From an uncultured Collinsella sp. (GTDB lineage: Bacteria > Actinomycetota > Coriobacteriia > Coriobacteriales > Coriobacteriaceae), in assembly GCA_900550785.1 (NCBI GenBank), contig URTL01000035.1, forward strand, positions 1-14,701: a stretch of DNA of 14,701 nucleotides. Direction: 5' to 3'. The notes under the pieces were generated by a model. The model saw only the letters and a program-made list of their open reading frames with translations, made no database searches and was not told the origin of the DNA. Position numbers and translations under genes: made by a program. How positions within the stretch are numbered: position 1 is the first letter of the stretch; every line of letters starts with the position of its first letter. This document shows, in pieces, positions 6,794 to 13,551 of the stretch.

Positions 6794-8320
6794 ATGGAAT
6801 CGACTGATGTACTGGTAATTGGATCTGGCATTGCGGGCCTTTGTGCCGCCATCGAAGCGGCACGCACGGGTGCAACCGTCACTGTGGCAAGCGCCGGCAA
6901 GACCATGAGTGGATCGAGCTTCTTCCCGGGTACCTGGGGCCTCGGCCTCATCGGTCCCGTCGACGAAGACGACGAGCAGGACCTCATCGACACCATCCTG
7001 GCCGTCGGCGGCGGCGTTGCCGACCCCGAGCTCGTCCAGACGTTCGTCCACGGCATTCCCCAAGCGATTGACTGGCTCGAGCAAGACCTGGGCGTTGAGC
7101 TCCAGCGTCCGCAAAGCGCCAAGAGTGCTCAACAAAAGCAATTTATCCCCTGCTTTGACCACAAGACGCGCATGTGGCGCGGCCTCACCCGCAAGCCCCT
7201 TGAGGACGCTCTGACGACCTGGATCGAGTCGCTCGGCATTCGCCTGCTCCCCCGCCATGAGCTTATCGACCTTGTTGAGGACACGAACGGCAGAATAACC
7301 GGAACCGTACTCTACGACCTTACCGAAAATCGAATCGTGCCCTTTGCTGCCAAGGCCACGATCATCGCAGCCGGTGGCACAGGCGGCCTGTTCGAGCGCA
7401 GCCTTACGTCGGCTGATGTGCTCAGCTCCTCGCAGGCCATCGCACTGGCGCACGGCGCAACACTTACTAATATAGAGTTCATGCAGATGATGCCCGGCTT
7501 CATCGAGCCCAGGCGTAACTTGGTCTTCAACGAGAAAACCTGGCGCTACGTGCATGTAGACCAGCCGGTAGATATTGCCGACGACAAGCTGAACGACCTG
7601 CTCGAGCAGCGCTCTGGATATGGTCCCTTCACGTCACGCTTGGCCTCCCGCGCTATCGATCTCGTCATCGATCAGGCAGGTGTCGAAGGCCTGGCACTCC
7701 ACTACGACTTCCCCCGCGAGGATGTCCCAGAGTTTGTGCAGACCTTTGCCACCTGGCTGCAAGACGAGCACGGCATCGCCCCGACTGACGAGATGCGCGT
7801 TGCGATGTATGCCCACGCCGCTAACGGCGGCATCAAGATCGATAAGACCGCGCACACGGGCGTTGAGGGCCTCTACGCTTGCGGCGAGGCGACAGGCGGC
7901 ATGCACGGCGCCGACCGCATTGGTGGCTTGTCAAGCGCCAACGGCATCGTATTCGGACGTATCGCGGGCGCATCGGCAGCCCTCACAGCGCAGAAAGAGC
8001 CTGAGGCGGCCCTGAAGGCGGATATCACCCTCCCCCAGTACGGCATTGCCACAACAGATGCCGAACGCCTGACACACAGCCTTAGGCACACGATGAGCAC
8101 CTTTTGCATGATCAACAGGACCGAAACAGGCCTATCCGAGGTCCTGCAACAGCTTGAAAGCCTGCAAGACGAAGCCACGGCTCTAAATAAGCCACATGCC
8201 AACGACAGCGAAATCGCTGCCCTCGCCCGCCTGCAATCGCAGATTCAACTAGCACAGGAAATGGTCAAAGCCATGCGCAAGCGAACTGAAAGTCTCGGGT
8301 CGCACTATCGAGCAGACTAA
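6794..8320 (+). CDS. FAD-dependent oxidoreductase of the fumarate reductase/L-aspartate oxidase family
   Basis: The 508-residue flavoprotein has the dinucleotide-binding VIGSGIAGLCAAIEAA at 8-23 and a second FAD segment IIAAGGTGGLF at 190-200. The active-site-like SRLASRAID (281-289, Arg282 and Arg286) matches the Arg-rich capping region of fumarate reductase and NadB. The C-terminal FAD motif GLYACGEATGGMHGADRIGG (359-378) is intact. A helical tail ends in RTESLGSHYRAD, the hallmark of the succinate dehydrogenase/fumarate reductase C-terminal domain. Neither a signal peptide nor covalent-FMN domain is visible. No iron-sulfur subunit and no nadA/nadC neighbour is present, so the exact substrate (fumarate, aspartate or another) cannot be named. 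The ATG at 6794 has GAGAAAGGA upstream; the frame extends back to a TTG at 6737 that has no ribosome site. Confidence 0.85.
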   Translation: MESTDVLVIGSGIAGLCAAIEAARTGATVTVASAGKTMSGSSFFPGTWGLGLIGPVDEDDEQDLIDTILAVGGGVADPELVQTFVHGIPQAIDWLEQDLGVELQRPQSAKSAQQKQFIPCFDHKTRMWRGLTRKPLEDALTTWIESLGIRLLPRHELIDLVEDTNGRITGTVLYDLTENRIVPFAAKATIIAAGGTGGLFERSLTSADVLSSSQAIALAHGATLTNIEFMQMMPGFIEPRRNLVFNEKTWRYVHVDQPVDIADDKLNDLLEQRSGYGPFTSRLASRAIDLVIDQAGVEGLALHYDFPREDVPEFVQTFATWLQDEHGIAPTDEMRVAMYAHAANGGIKIDKTAHTGVEGLYACGEATGGMHGADRIGGLSSANGIVFGRIAGASAALTAQKEPEAALKADITLPQYGIATTDAERLTHSLRHTMSTFCMINRTETGLSEVLQQLESLQDEATALNKPHANDSEIAALARLQSQIQLAQEMVKAMRKRTESLGSHYRAD

Positions 8321-8494
8321 ATCGGTTCTCACTTTGAGTTTGATCACAACTTCTCAACATGCATCGAGCCCCGTGAGCATAATTCTCATAAGGAGAGCAC
8401 GTTTATGGGGCTTTAGCCGTGTTTCCCTAAGGGAATCACGGTGCAGTTTCCCCAACTTCGCGCCCCGACGGGTTCGACCCCATGCGAGGTCAAC

Positions 8495-8523
8495 AAAAAA
8501 GCGACCAGCCGAAGCCAGTCGCT
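8495..8523 (-). terminator. Minus-strand terminator of the truncated tRNA copy
   Basis: On the minus strand a 10-bp stem (8514-8523 with 8500-8509, two G-U pairs) closes a TTCG tetraloop and is followed by a run of six T residues. It is the second of two terminators met by tRNA-Lys transcription. Confidence 0.75.
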
Positions 8524-8534
8524 TTACAATGCTT

Positions 8535-8554
8535 TGGTGGGCCGTCAGGGGGTC
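8535..8554 (-). pseudogene. Remnant of a second tRNA-Lys gene (3' 20 bases)
   Basis: These 20 bases read on the minus strand are identical to the last part of the tRNA-Lys T-arm, 3' acceptor strand, discriminator and CCA. Identity stops abruptly at 8554/8555, where the rest of the tRNA is replaced by palindromic sequence. It is either a deleted tandem tRNA duplicate or an att-like copy of a tRNA 3' end. Confidence 0.6.
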
Positions 8555-8555
8555 A

Positions 8556-8626
8556 GCCTGCTGCGCAGGCGGCCGCTGCGGCGCCAAGGCGCCTTGCGCG
8601 CTGCGCTGGTAAATGCTTACGCATTT
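8556..8626. repeat. Chain of short palindromes
   Basis: Back-to-back dyads occur: GCCTGC/GCAGGC (8556-8570), GCCGC/GCGGC (8572-8582), GGCGCC repeated around AA (8580-8593) and AAATGC/GCATTT around TTAC (8611-8626). They fill the gap between the tRNA remnant and unit 2. The composition resembles REP-type intergenic elements. Confidence 0.5.
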
Positions 8627-8671
8627 CCTCAGCTCCGCGCCCTTTCGGGTTCGACCCCATGAAAGGTCAAC

Positions 8672-8703
8672 AAAAAAAGACGGCCAACCGAAGTTGACCG
8701 TCT
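8672..8703 (-). terminator. Rho-independent terminator of the tRNA-His/tRNA-Lys transcript
   Basis: On the minus strand an 11-bp stem (8693-8703 with 8678-8688) closes a TTCG loop and is followed by seven T residues (8678-8672). It starts 11 bases after the CCA end of tRNA-Lys. Confidence 0.9.
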
Positions 8704-8713
8704 TAACTTGCTT

Positions 8714-8789
8714 TGGTGGGCCGTCAGGGGGTCGAACCCTGGACCTTGGGATTAAGAGTCCCCTGCTCTACCAACTGAGCTAACGACCC
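8714..8789 (-). tRNA. tRNA-Lys (anticodon CUU), CCA encoded
   Basis: The 76-base cloverleaf is complete. The acceptor stem is GGGTCGT with ACGGCCC (one T-G pair), the D-arm GCTC/GAGC, the anticodon loop CTCTTAA giving CTT, and the T-arm CAGGG TTCGACC CCCTG. Discriminator A73 is followed by a genomic CCA (8716-8714). The outermost anticodon-stem pair (G27-A43) is a mismatch. It lies 22 bases downstream of tRNA-His and is probably cotranscribed. Confidence 0.96.
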
Positions 8790-8811
8790 GATATCAACAC
8801 GAAGCAAGAAC

Positions 8812-8889
8812 TGGGGTGGGTAAAGGGACTCGAACCCTCGACCTACGGGACCACAACCCGTCGCTCTAGCCAACTGAGCTACACCCACC
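8812..8889 (-). tRNA. tRNA-His (anticodon GUG), CCA encoded
   Basis: The cloverleaf has acceptor GTGGGTG with TACCCAC, D-arm GCTC/GAGC, anticodon stem ACGGG/CCCGT around TTGTGGT (anticodon GTG) and T-arm GAGGG TTCGAGT CCCTT. The extra 5' G(-1) at 8889 faces discriminator C73, the identity element of tRNA-His. CCA is encoded at 8814-8812. Confidence 0.97.
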
Positions 8890-8913
8890 GTGTCCTGTGC
8901 GCTTCGCGCTCGA

Positions 8914-8944
8914 CTATTATTGCAAGGAACGCCACGTGATGCAA
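8914..8944 (-). promoter_or_regulatory. Promoter of the tRNA-His/tRNA-Lys operon
   Basis: On the minus strand, TTGCAT (8944-8939) is separated by 17 bases from AATAAT (8921-8916), followed by AG. The predicted start is about 20 bases before the tRNA-His 5' end, a suitable leader for a tRNA operon. The -35 is a weak match to TTGACA. Confidence 0.5.
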
Positions 8945-8951
8945 GCCCCAA

Positions 8952-9047
8952 TTTTCAAGATTTTTGAAAAGAGTCTTTCGAGACCATTTCGAGCAAATCC
9001 CACCGGTTTCATAGGAGTAAACTTGCCCCACTGCAAATGCTCGAAAG
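8952..9047 (+). promoter_or_regulatory. Operator-like repeats upstream of the aminotransferase
   Basis: TTTTCAA (8952-8958) and TTGAAAA (8964-8970) form a perfect 7-bp dyad with a 5-base spacer. TTTCGAG occurs twice in direct orientation, 11 bases apart (8976-8982, 8987-8993). Its inverse CTCGAAA lies at 9040-9046 and overlaps the Shine-Dalgarno of the aminotransferase gene. This could be a protein-binding array or an RNA stem that hides the ribosome site; neither is shown. Confidence 0.35.
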
Positions 9048-9054
9048 GACCGGC

Positions 9055-10236
9055 ATGAAAGAACTCTCCAACCGTACGGCAACGTTTACCGATTCCGTCA
9101 TCCGCCGTATGACGCGCATCTCCAACAAGTATGGCGCCATCAACCTGTCGCAGGGCTTCCCTGACTTCGACCCCCCAGCGCAGCTGCTCGATAGCCTCAG
9201 CACCATCGCCACCGACCCCAAGCCGCTTTACCACCAGTACTCCATCACCTGGGGCTCCCAGGCCATGCGTGAGGCGCTTGCCGCCAAGCAGGAGCATTTT
9301 ATGGGCATGTCGGTGAACCCCAATGAGAATATCGTAGTCACCTGCGGCTCTACCGAGGCCATGATGGCCGCCATGATGACGGTCACGAACCCCGGCGATA
9401 AGGTCGTCATCTTCTCGCCGTTCTACGAGAACTACGGCGCCGACACGATCCTTTCGGGTGCCGAGCCCATCTACGTGCCGCTCAACCCGCCCACATTCGA
9501 CTTTGACCGCGAGACACTCGAGGCGGCCTTCCGCGACAACGACCCCAAGGCCATCGTCCTGTGCAACCCTTCCAACCCCTGCGGCAAGGTCTTTACGCGC
9601 GAGGAGCTCACCTTTATCGCCGACCTCTGCAAAAAGTACGACGCCTACTGCATTACCGACGAGGTATACGAGCACATCGTCTACGCGCCCCACGAGCACG
9701 TCTATATGGCCACGCTGCCCGGCATGTTCGAGCGCACCATCAGCTGCAGTTCGCTGTCTAAGACGTACTCCATCACCGGCTGGCGTTTGGGCTACACCAT
9801 TGCCCCGGCCCAGATCACCGAGCGCATCAAGAAGGTCCACGACTTCCTCACCGTGGGCGCCGCCGCTCCCCTGCAAGAGGCCGTCGTTACCGCCCTCAAT
9901 TTCGACGACAGCTATTACGATGAGGTCCTCGACCTCTATACCGCCAAACGCGACCTGTTCTGCCAGGGACTCGACAGCATCGGTCTTGAGCATAACGTGC
10001 CGCAGGGCGCCTACTACGTCATGATGGACATCTCAGAGTTTGGCTATGACAGCGACCTCGAGTTCTGTGAAGACCTCGCGTCTAAAGTGGGTGTGGGCGC
10101 CGTGCCCGGCTCGAGCTTCTTCCGCGAGCCCGTCAACCATCTGATTCGTTTCCACTTTGCCAAGCGAGACGAGACGCTTAACGCGGCGCTGGAGAACCTC
10201 AAGTCGCTACGTGATAAAATCAAGCCGCGCGGGTAA
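9055..10236 (+). CDS. Class I pyridoxal-phosphate aminotransferase
   Basis: The 393-residue protein is a fold type I aminotransferase of the aspartate/aromatic/methionine group. The N-terminal INLSQGFPDFDPP (29-41) is typical of the class I-gamma/KAT-like and methionine aminotransferase branch. Visible residues are NPSNPCGK (171-178, Asn174 to the PLP ring), ITDEVYE (200-206, Asp202), the Schiff-base Lys236 in SSLSKTYSITGWRLGY, and Arg365 in HLIRFHF, which binds the substrate carboxylate. The substrate cannot be fixed from sequence; aspartate, aromatic amino acids and methionine are all possible. The start at 9055 is chosen over the ATG at 9037 because GAAAGGA lies 7 bases upstream of it and the family begins near this point. 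The gene stands alone between the divergent tRNA operon and its own terminator. Confidence 0.93.
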   Translation: MKELSNRTATFTDSVIRRMTRISNKYGAINLSQGFPDFDPPAQLLDSLSTIATDPKPLYHQYSITWGSQAMREALAAKQEHFMGMSVNPNENIVVTCGSTEAMMAAMMTVTNPGDKVVIFSPFYENYGADTILSGAEPIYVPLNPPTFDFDRETLEAAFRDNDPKAIVLCNPSNPCGKVFTREELTFIADLCKKYDAYCITDEVYEHIVYAPHEHVYMATLPGMFERTISCSSLSKTYSITGWRLGYTIAPAQITERIKKVHDFLTVGAAAPLQEAVVTALNFDDSYYDEVLDLYTAKRDLFCQGLDSIGLEHNVPQGAYYVMMDISEFGYDSDLEFCEDLASKVGVGAVPGSSFFREPVNHLIRFHFAKRDETLNAALENLKSLRDKIKPRG

Positions 10237-10263
10237 GAACGGCCCGGCAACTAAAGCAACCAA

Positions 10264-10304
10264 AGAAGCCTCGCACCGCCCGCCGCGCTGCGAGACTTCT
10301 TTTT
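10264..10304 (+). terminator. Rho-independent terminator of the aminotransferase gene
   Basis: A stem of AAGAAG-C-CTCGCA with TGCGAG-A-CTTCTT, interrupted by one mismatch, encloses a 13-base GC-rich loop and runs into a T-rich tail. It lies 28 bases after the stop. Confidence 0.85.
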
Positions 10305-10377
10305 ATAGCGCTTTCTTAAATGGTTTAGAGCTCTATACTTTGGTCATGGAGCAACTCGTCCCAGAGAGAGGAATACT

Positions 10378-11268
10378 ATGGCAGAGCAGCAGCTTATCGG
10401 AGCGCTCGAGGCTGGCGGCACCAAGATGGTCTGCGCCACGGGCTATGCAGACGGTACGGTCCTGGAGCGCGAGCAGATCGCGACCACGACCCCGCAGGAG
10501 ACCGTTGAGGCCGTCAACGCATGGTTTGCCGACAAGGGCATCGCCGCGCTGGGCATTGGCGCCTTTGGCCCCACCGCAGTCAACCCCGCCTCGCCCCAAT
10601 ACGGCAAGATCCTGGAGACGCCCAAAACGGCATGGCGCTACTTTGACCTGCTGGGCACCATCCAAAACAAGCTCAATATTCCCTGTGGCTACGATACCGA
10701 CGTCAACGTCGCCTGCCTGGGCGAGGTCACCTTTGGTTGCGCCCAGGGCCTCACCGACGTTGTCTACCTGACCATCGGCACCGGCGTGGGCGCCGGCGTG
10801 CTCTCGGGCGGCCAGCTCGTGCACGGCATGATGCATCCCGAGGCCGGCCACATCCTGGTCACGCGCGACCCGCGCGACACCATTGGCGAGCACAGCGCCT
10901 GCCCCTTCCACGACAACTGTCTCGAGGGCCTCATCGCCGGCCCCGGCGTTAAAAAGCGCTGGGATGGCAAGAGCGCCGGAGACATGGCCGATGACCCGGA
11001 GGCCATGGATCTGCTCGCGGGCTATCTGGCACAGGCGCTCATGACCTACACGCTGTGCTATGCCCCGCAGAAGATCATCATCGGCGGTGGCGTTGCCGAT
11101 CACACCCCTATCGTGCCGCTCGCCCGCAAAAAGTGCGCCGAGATGCTCAACAGCTACATCGTCACGCCCGAGGTCAACGATATCGACACCTACATTGTCA
11201 ACAACAGCCTCGAGGGCAAGCAGGGCATCATGGGCTGCCTGGCCCTGGGCGCACAGGCGCTTCAGTAG
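10378..11268 (+). CDS. ROK-family sugar kinase, fructokinase-like
   Basis: The 296-residue protein phosphorylates a hexose with ATP. It has the phosphate-binding EAGGTKM (11-17), the catalytic Asp108 in YDTDVNVACLGE, the second nucleotide loop LTIGTGVGAGVLSGG (131-145), HPEAGH (153-158) and the ROK zinc site CPFHDNCLEG (175-184: Cys175, His178, Cys181, with a His upstream as fourth ligand). GHxxCPxHxxCLEG-type zinc sites are characteristic of the Bacillus fructokinase branch, so fructose is the likeliest substrate; mannose is possible. The ATG at 10378 has GAGAGAGGA upstream. A TATACT at 10334-10339 may be its -10. No transporter or glycosidase is adjacent, so it does not sit in a sugar operon here. 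Confidence 0.88.
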   Translation: MAEQQLIGALEAGGTKMVCATGYADGTVLEREQIATTTPQETVEAVNAWFADKGIAALGIGAFGPTAVNPASPQYGKILETPKTAWRYFDLLGTIQNKLNIPCGYDTDVNVACLGEVTFGCAQGLTDVVYLTIGTGVGAGVLSGGQLVHGMMHPEAGHILVTRDPRDTIGEHSACPFHDNCLEGLIAGPGVKKRWDGKSAGDMADDPEAMDLLAGYLAQALMTYTLCYAPQKIIIGGGVADHTPIVPLARKKCAEMLNSYIVTPEVNDIDTYIVNNSLEGKQGIMGCLALGAQALQ

Positions 11269-11351
11269 CAGACGCACCCACAGGGCGTGGCGCGCTCGGC
11301 AAATCCAACCTACGGAACGACGCCACCACGCCCCATATAAGCCCTCAAATA

Positions 11352-11396
11352 AAAAAGGCCGCCTAGGACCAAACGTACGTCCTAGGCGGCCTTTTT
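11352..11396. terminator. Bidirectional terminator between the ROK kinase and vanZ-like genes
   Basis: A perfect 18-bp inverted repeat (11352-11369 with 11379-11396) has A residues on the left and T residues on the right, so it works on both strands. The stop codon and last five codons of the minus-strand VanZ-like gene lie inside its right arm. A weaker imperfect dyad, GGGCGTGG (11283-11290) with CCACGCCC (11326-11333), lies just before it. Confidence 0.93.
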
Positions 11397-11831
11397 GGCA
11401 CATATGAGCGATCGTAGTAGATATCGGAGCACAACGCCCGTTGCCGCTCCACAGCAGTCGATCATCACATCGGTGATCATGCCAGCGCGTCCCGGTACAA
11501 AGAGCTGAATCGTCTCGTCGATCGAGGGAATCAGCAGCAGGAACACCGCCGTGGGCAGCAGCACGTCAAAGGTGCGCCGGCCCTCAAAATCAAAGGCGTG
11601 CGTTGCCAGGATGCCGAGCACCATATACTCGGTAAAATGCGCGCACTTGCGAACAACAAAGTTGGTCACCCATTCATATGGAAGTCCCACGCCGTGCAGG
11701 AAACCGCGGATAGCTTCCATGACCGTTAGGCTCAGCGAGCCCGACCCCGAGCCGGGAACCAGCGAATTGCCCCAGATCAAGAGCGCCATCAGGCAGGTTA
11801 CAACCGCCCATTTTCGATTGATCTTAACCAT
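11382..11831 (-). CDS. VanZ-like family membrane protein
   Basis: The 149-residue integral membrane protein has about four hydrophobic segments (roughly 8-25, 60-80, 88-103 and 120-140). The VanZ-family signature residues are present: RKCAHFTEYMVLG (61-73; Arg61, His65, Glu68) and SIDETIQLFVPGRAGMITDV (103-122; Asp105, Glu106, Gln109, Arg115, Asp121). VanZ gives low-level teicoplanin resistance in enterococci, but most relatives are of unknown function, so no resistance claim is made. The start codon lies 7 bases after the stop of the upstream 466-residue gene, so the two are probably cotranscribed. GGAGG is 12 bases upstream, a rather long spacing. The gene ends within a bidirectional terminator. 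Confidence 0.88.
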   Translation of the reverse strand: MVKINRKWAVVTCLMALLIWGNSLVPGSGSGSLSLTVMEAIRGFLHGVGLPYEWVTNFVVRKCAHFTEYMVLGILATHAFDFEGRRTFDVLLPTAVFLLLIPSIDETIQLFVPGRAGMITDVMIDCCGAATGVVLRYLLRSLICAKKAA

Positions 11832-11838
11832 GCAGAAG

Positions 11839-13239
11839 TTATGCCTCCGCGCGGAGCGGCGCGAAGCTGGCGGTACCGCCCTCGATAACGCTCAGATAAG
11901 CACGGCCCGTACGCTTGGCGGTAGAGGACTGCAGGCGCTCGATCTCTTCCTCGAGGATCTGATTGACGCGCTCGTGACGACGGTTTTCCATAATGCCGGC
12001 AGCAATAGCCTCGGCCCGCTCGATGCTCTCGCGCGAGATACGGGCAGTATCCTCGGGGAACACAGCGCTGTGACGACCGACATAGGCGGGGGCAGCAGGC
12101 TGAGGGGCAGCGACGGGAGCGGGGGCCGTAACAGGAGCAGGCTCGTCAATCTCATCCAGAATCGCGGTGGCGGCGGCCCACATGTCCTCGTGGCCCGAGT
12201 AATCGGCCATGGGGACATCAACCTCGAGCGAGGCGTCCGGAAGGTCGCCGGTGTCGATGCGATCTTGGGCATCAATCGATGCGGTGATGGCTGCAGGCTC
12301 ATCGAGGTCATCGAGATCGATGTCCGCGGCACCGGAGATGATAGGCATGCTGGCGAGGTTTGCATTGTACGGCGCAGCCTCAGCCGCCTGCTGCTGGGCA
12401 GGAGCGCCCCACAACGAGCTTTCGGCGGCACGGCGGGCGGCAACGGCCTCCTCGTCCGCAGTCATGGCTTCATCAACGTACGAATTGTCGGCAGAAGCGT
12501 TCGCGTCCGCCGAGGTAGCGTTGTAGGCGTTATTGGCTGCCGCGTTGGCAACGAGTGCCACGAAAGCCGCCGTGCTGCCCGCAGGGGCGGCCTGGGAACC
12601 AGACACGGCGCGTGCCGCGGCGTCGATGTCGTCGCGATTGAAGGAGCCGGTCTGTCCGCCGTTGGTAAGCTCGTCGATGGCGACTTGATAGACGTCGCGC
12701 GAGTGTGCAGGGTCGCAGCTCACCGGCGAATCGTCGTCGAGCATACTGTCGATCATGGACCAAGCCTCGGCCTCGTCCATAGCATCTGCAGCTCGAGCGA
12801 TGGTAGGGACACCATCATCGGCATGACGGCGCTGGAACGCACCAGTCAGGCCGGAAAGGAATGCCGAGGTAGACTGCTCCGCCTGAGCCTGAGAAGCAGA
12901 AGCCGCAGCGTAAGGAGTCGCATCCTGCTGCTGAGCTGGAATCGAGGCGGTCTTGAACTCGCTTTGACGCTGATTGAGATTGGCGGCACCGCCCATGGCA
13001 TCGGGCTGGAACAGACGCTCTTCACGCTGCGCACGGTATTCAGAGATACCCAGCGAGGCGGCATAGATACCCACGCCCGCCACCGCGCCCACGGCGAAGG
13101 GAACCGCACCCGCCACGACCGTCTCGTTCACCGACGAAAACGGCAGCGTCGCAGCATACATAACCACGGGAGCGGCAAGGCCGATCCCGCACGAAAGTCC
13201 GGCAAGGACTGCTCGTTGTGTTGCATCAGAAGAAGCCAT
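11839..13239 (-). CDS. Unrecognised two-transmembrane protein with long acidic Ala-rich tail
   Basis: The 466-residue protein was not recognised. Residues 10-34 and 40-66 are two hydrophobic membrane segments. They are followed by about 320 residues rich in Ala, Asp, Glu, Gln and Ser with little predicted structure, which would lie on one side of the membrane (probably cytoplasmic, because RAQREER follows segment 2). The last 75 or so residues are less biased, with an amphipathic helix near MENRRHERVNQILEEEIERL and the end GRAYLSVIEGG. This C-terminal block is the likely conserved part. The ATG at 13239 has GGGGAGAG upstream; the frame extends to 13266 without a better site. It is followed by the VanZ-like gene after 7 bases, suggesting a two-gene membrane operon. 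Confidence 0.75.
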   Translation of the reverse strand: MASSDATQRAVLAGLSCGIGLAAPVVMYAATLPFSSVNETVVAGAVPFAVGAVAGVGIYAASLGISEYRAQREERLFQPDAMGGAANLNQRQSEFKTASIPAQQQDATPYAAASASQAQAEQSTSAFLSGLTGAFQRRHADDGVPTIARAADAMDEAEAWSMIDSMLDDDSPVSCDPAHSRDVYQVAIDELTNGGQTGSFNRDDIDAAARAVSGSQAAPAGSTAAFVALVANAAANNAYNATSADANASADNSYVDEAMTADEEAVAARRAAESSLWGAPAQQQAAEAAPYNANLASMPIISGAADIDLDDLDEPAAITASIDAQDRIDTGDLPDASLEVDVPMADYSGHEDMWAAATAILDEIDEPAPVTAPAPVAAPQPAAPAYVGRHSAVFPEDTARISRESIERAEAIAAGIMENRRHERVNQILEEEIERLQSSTAKRTGRAYLSVIEGGTASFAPLRAEA

Positions 13240-13373
13240 GAGCTCTCCCCATCTTCCAGCACCCAAATCGCATCATTCAGTTGGCTGCGCGAGAGAAGAT
13301 GAAGCGGGGCTATGCCCCAAAGCAACGGTATATGGTTCGTTTCATCTGCGTTTTCCGTCGCGAAGCTTAAAAG

Positions 13374-13404
13374 CTATTATGCGAAACCGCCCTGTCGATT
13401 GCAA
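13374..13404 (-). promoter_or_regulatory. Promoter of the 466-residue gene, with hairpin in its leader
   Basis: On the minus strand, TTGCAA (13404-13399), a 17-base spacer and CATAAT (13381-13376) followed by AG form a good sigma-70-type promoter. The leader to the ATG at 13239 would be about 130 bases and contains a GGGGC-TAT-GCCCC hairpin (13306-13318). Confidence 0.5.
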
Positions 13405-13483
13405 GCGACGATGTCGGATTGAAACGGGGAACCTGCTGCTTGCCAGTCTTATGGTCAAAAATAAGTGCGGAGCGGCGATATGG

Positions 13484-13514
13484 AAAAGGGCCGAGGCGCA
13501 AGCCCCGACCCTTT
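13484..13514 (-). terminator. Rho-independent terminator downstream of rho
   Basis: On the minus strand a 12-bp stem with two G-T pairs (13513-13502 with 13497-13486) closes a TTGC loop and is followed by four T residues. It lies 38 bases after the rho stop. Confidence 0.75.
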
Positions 13515-13551
13515 ATCGCATTGATGACTATCGCTGCGCGTGGATGACAAC

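Larger units (their letters stand above)
8321..8713. other. Non-coding palindromic region downstream of the tRNA genes
   Basis: No supported gene lies here. It contains CCGTG...CACGG around TTTCCC/GGGAA (about 8418-8441), two related units (8446-8554 and 8625-8733), two minus-strand terminators, and a chain of short palindromes between them. It carries the 3' ends of both the plus-strand FAD gene and the minus-strand tRNA transcript. No clear terminator for the FAD gene was found. Confidence 0.6.
8446..8733. repeat. Two tandem related units ending in the tRNA-Lys 3' end
   Basis: Unit 1 (8446-8554) and unit 2 (about 8625-8733) align over their length with a period of 179 bases. They share a CGCGCCC start, the palindromic GGGTTCGACCCCATG, the stretch AGGTCAACAAAAAA, a TTCG-loop terminator of different stem sequence, and an identical 25-base end (8530-8554 equals 8709-8733). 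Unit 2 runs into the intact tRNA-Lys gene; unit 1 does not. Confidence 0.7.
13240..13551. other. Intergenic region between rho and the 466-residue gene
   Basis: No gene is seen. The region holds the rho terminator (13484-13514), the promoter at 13374-13404 and the leader hairpin at 13306-13318. Confidence 0.6.

Noticed and set aside
8334..8612. Short plus-strand frames across the palindromic region after the FAD gene
   Set aside because: They run through terminators and tRNA-derived sequence, with no ribosome site or protein similarity.
8446..8733. CRISPR array
   Set aside because: Only two related units with a 179-base period and no conserved short repeats with regular spacers.
8530..8733. 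Intact integrated mobile element between tRNA-like direct repeats
   Set aside because: Only 154 bases lie between the identical copies and no integrase is present in the window. At most it is a scar.
11551..13302. A 583-codon plus-strand frame opposite the VanZ-like and 466-residue genes
   Set aside because: Antisense shadow crossing two genes and their junction, Arg/Gly-rich, with no family resemblance. The minus-strand genes have proper starts and ribosome sites.
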